Source: Patescibacteria group bacterium
Lineage (GTDB): Bacteria; Patescibacteriota; Minisyncoccia; Minisyncoccales; PEYH01
Direction of reading: 5' to 3'
Assembly: GCA_018817645.1 (NCBI GenBank)
Contig: JAHITK010000006.1
Location: 1-48,589 of the forward strand
DNA: 48,589 nucleotides
Shown: positions 47,901 through 48,589 of the stretch, one piece after another
Position numbering within the stretch: position 1 is the stretch's first letter
Layout of the letters: every line of letters starts with the position of its first letter
The notes under the pieces: model-generated
What the model was told of the DNA's origin: nothing
Databases searched by the model: none
What the model saw: the letters and a program-made list of their open reading frames with translations, nothing else
Translations under genes and position numbers: made by a program

Positions 47901-48392
47901 CTATTTGGTCAATAACTCTTTCACCATCGCGCTCACAATTGCCCCGTCTGCCCGGCCCTGGATTTTCGGCATCAAAACACTCATTATTTTGCCCATATCT
48001 TTCAGCGACTCCGCTTTAACTTCCTTTATCGCTTCTTCGGCTAATCTCCTGATTTCCTCTGCCGGCATCTGTTCAGGCAAATATTGATTCAGAATTTCCA
48101 TTTCTTGTTTTTCCTTATCAGCTGACTCCGGCCTCCCGCCGGCCTCAAATTGCTCAATCGCTTCTTTGGACTTTTTGACCAAAGAAGAAATCACTGGAAG
48201 AACTTCCTGGTCTGTAAGCCGGCTCTTTTCAATAAGTTCCGCTTCGTCTTTGGCCTCTTTTAGCCCGGCTCTTTTTTCTTTCTCCTTTTTGATAATGCCG
48301 TCTAAAAGAAGGCGCAGGATAGAAAGCTTCCTCTCTTGCTTGTTCTTGAGAGATTCCTGCAAGTCCTTTTGAACTTTTTCTCTTAAGTCCAT
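47901..48392 (-). CDS. yqeY: GatB/YqeY domain protein
   Basis: The 163-residue product is a stand-alone YqeY domain, related to the tRNA-binding tail of GatB: MDLREKVQKDLQESLKNKQE, KLSILRLLLDGIIKKEKEKR, LTDQEVLPVISSLVKKSKEA, and the C-terminal MGKIMSVLMPKIQGRADGAI with GRADGxxVSxMVKELL. Such proteins probably bind tRNA or support amidotransferase-type charging, but the exact job of the free form is not settled. Length is slightly above the usual 145-150 residues. It is the first gene of the yqeY-ybeY-ftsA-ftsZ series. Confidence 0.93.
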   Translation of the reverse strand: MDLREKVQKDLQESLKNKQERKLSILRLLLDGIIKKEKEKRAGLKEAKDEAELIEKSRLTDQEVLPVISSLVKKSKEAIEQFEAGGRPESADKEKQEMEILNQYLPEQMPAEEIRRLAEEAIKEVKAESLKDMGKIMSVLMPKIQGRADGAIVSAMVKELLTK

Positions 48393-48424
48393 AAGATAAG
48401 AACCCGCCTCGCTAACGCTCGGCA

Positions 48425-48589
48425 GAACCTTGAAATTGAATTTGTCATATATTTAAATTAACGTAATTCAATTATAAGAACCTTTCGCTTCGCTCAAGAA
48501 CGCTTGAAATTAAAATCATCATATATAATTTTTTAAGGTAATTTAATTATAAGAACCTTTCGCTTCGCTCAAGAACGCTTGAAATTAAA
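48425..48589. repeat. 75-bp-period tandem repeat cut by the window edge
   Basis: aattataagaacctttcgct starts at 48470 and again at 48545, and each runs about 45 bases to gcttgaaattaaa without change. The 30-base stretch between them is similar to the stretch before the first copy (tcatatatttaaatt against tcatatataattttt), so this is a diverged tandem array and not a CRISPR. A degenerate third unit begins near 48425. No gene is seen. Confidence 0.7.

Noticed and set aside
48470-48589. CRISPR array start (45-base repeat with 30-base spacer)
   Set aside because: The stretches between repeats are similar to one another, the repeat is longer than usual, and no cas gene is nearby; a degenerate tandem repeat explains it better.

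Overview
The window looks like a chromosomal piece of a Candidate Phyla Radiation bacterium (Patescibacteria, most like Parcubacteria). The signs are a four-helix-bundle 'S23-like' gene, very large secreted proteins with lamin-tail and peptidoglycan-binding domains, a ComEC without its metallo-hydrolase domain, a class III (anaerobic) ribonucleotide reductase, a short FtsZ, and mostly Shine-Dalgarno-poor starts. TGA is used as a stop (several ATGA overlaps), so the standard bacterial code fits. Almost every gene is on the minus strand; the exceptions are one small membrane protein and a three-gene fatty-acid kinase operon. The taxonomic call is inference from gene content; no rRNA or tRNA gene was seen.

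Layout, left to right. 1-9 kb: envelope genes (a truncated repeat protein absent from the ORF track, an O-antigen-ligase-like TPR membrane protein, a 1442-aa S-layer-like protein). 9-12 kb: a regulatory block with an ECF sigma factor, a DUF5667-like membrane partner and a winged-helix regulator/membrane protein pair; TGTCC motifs recur in front of both transcription units. 12-13.6 kb: two related non-coding RNA genes, each with its own promoter and terminator, around a small unknown gene. 13.7-20.2 kb: a 1946-aa lamin-tail surface protein and a membrane-anchored partner. 20.2-26.8 kb: an accessory-looking stretch with a REP-associated tyrosine transposase between two copies of its likely REP pair, a third candidate RNA, micropeptides, a hydrolase, plsY and a split fatty-acid kinase (fakA in two genes plus a DegV/FakB), most of them with unusually strong ribosome binding sites. 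26.8-36 kb: ClpB, HtrA, a diacylglycerol-kinase-like protein, three glycoside hydrolases and an EamA transporter, then an insertion-sequence remnant. 36-42 kb: comEC, nrdG and an intein-containing nrdD, tightly overlapped. 42-48.6 kb: a GT4 glycosyltransferase, a RelE-type toxin-antitoxin pair, two paralogous 28-codon basic micro-ORFs, and the division/translation set ftsZ-ftsA-ybeY-yqeY, ending in a tandem repeat cut by the window edge.

How it works together. FakA/FakB-like proteins would phosphorylate scavenged fatty acids and PlsY would pass the acyl phosphate to glycerol-3-phosphate, a lipid-salvage route suited to a cell without fatty-acid synthesis; the two divergent units appear to share one -10 region. 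NrdD/NrdG supply deoxynucleotides without oxygen. The glycosidases suggest sugar or glycan scavenging, and ComEC DNA uptake.

The most unusual features are (a) seven copies of a roughly 110-165 bp element made of two GC-rich palindromes, each preceded by a DnaA-box-like sequence, with a RAYT transposase between two of them, and (b) the pair of paralogous structured RNAs. Manual coordinates of short sites may be off by one or two bases.
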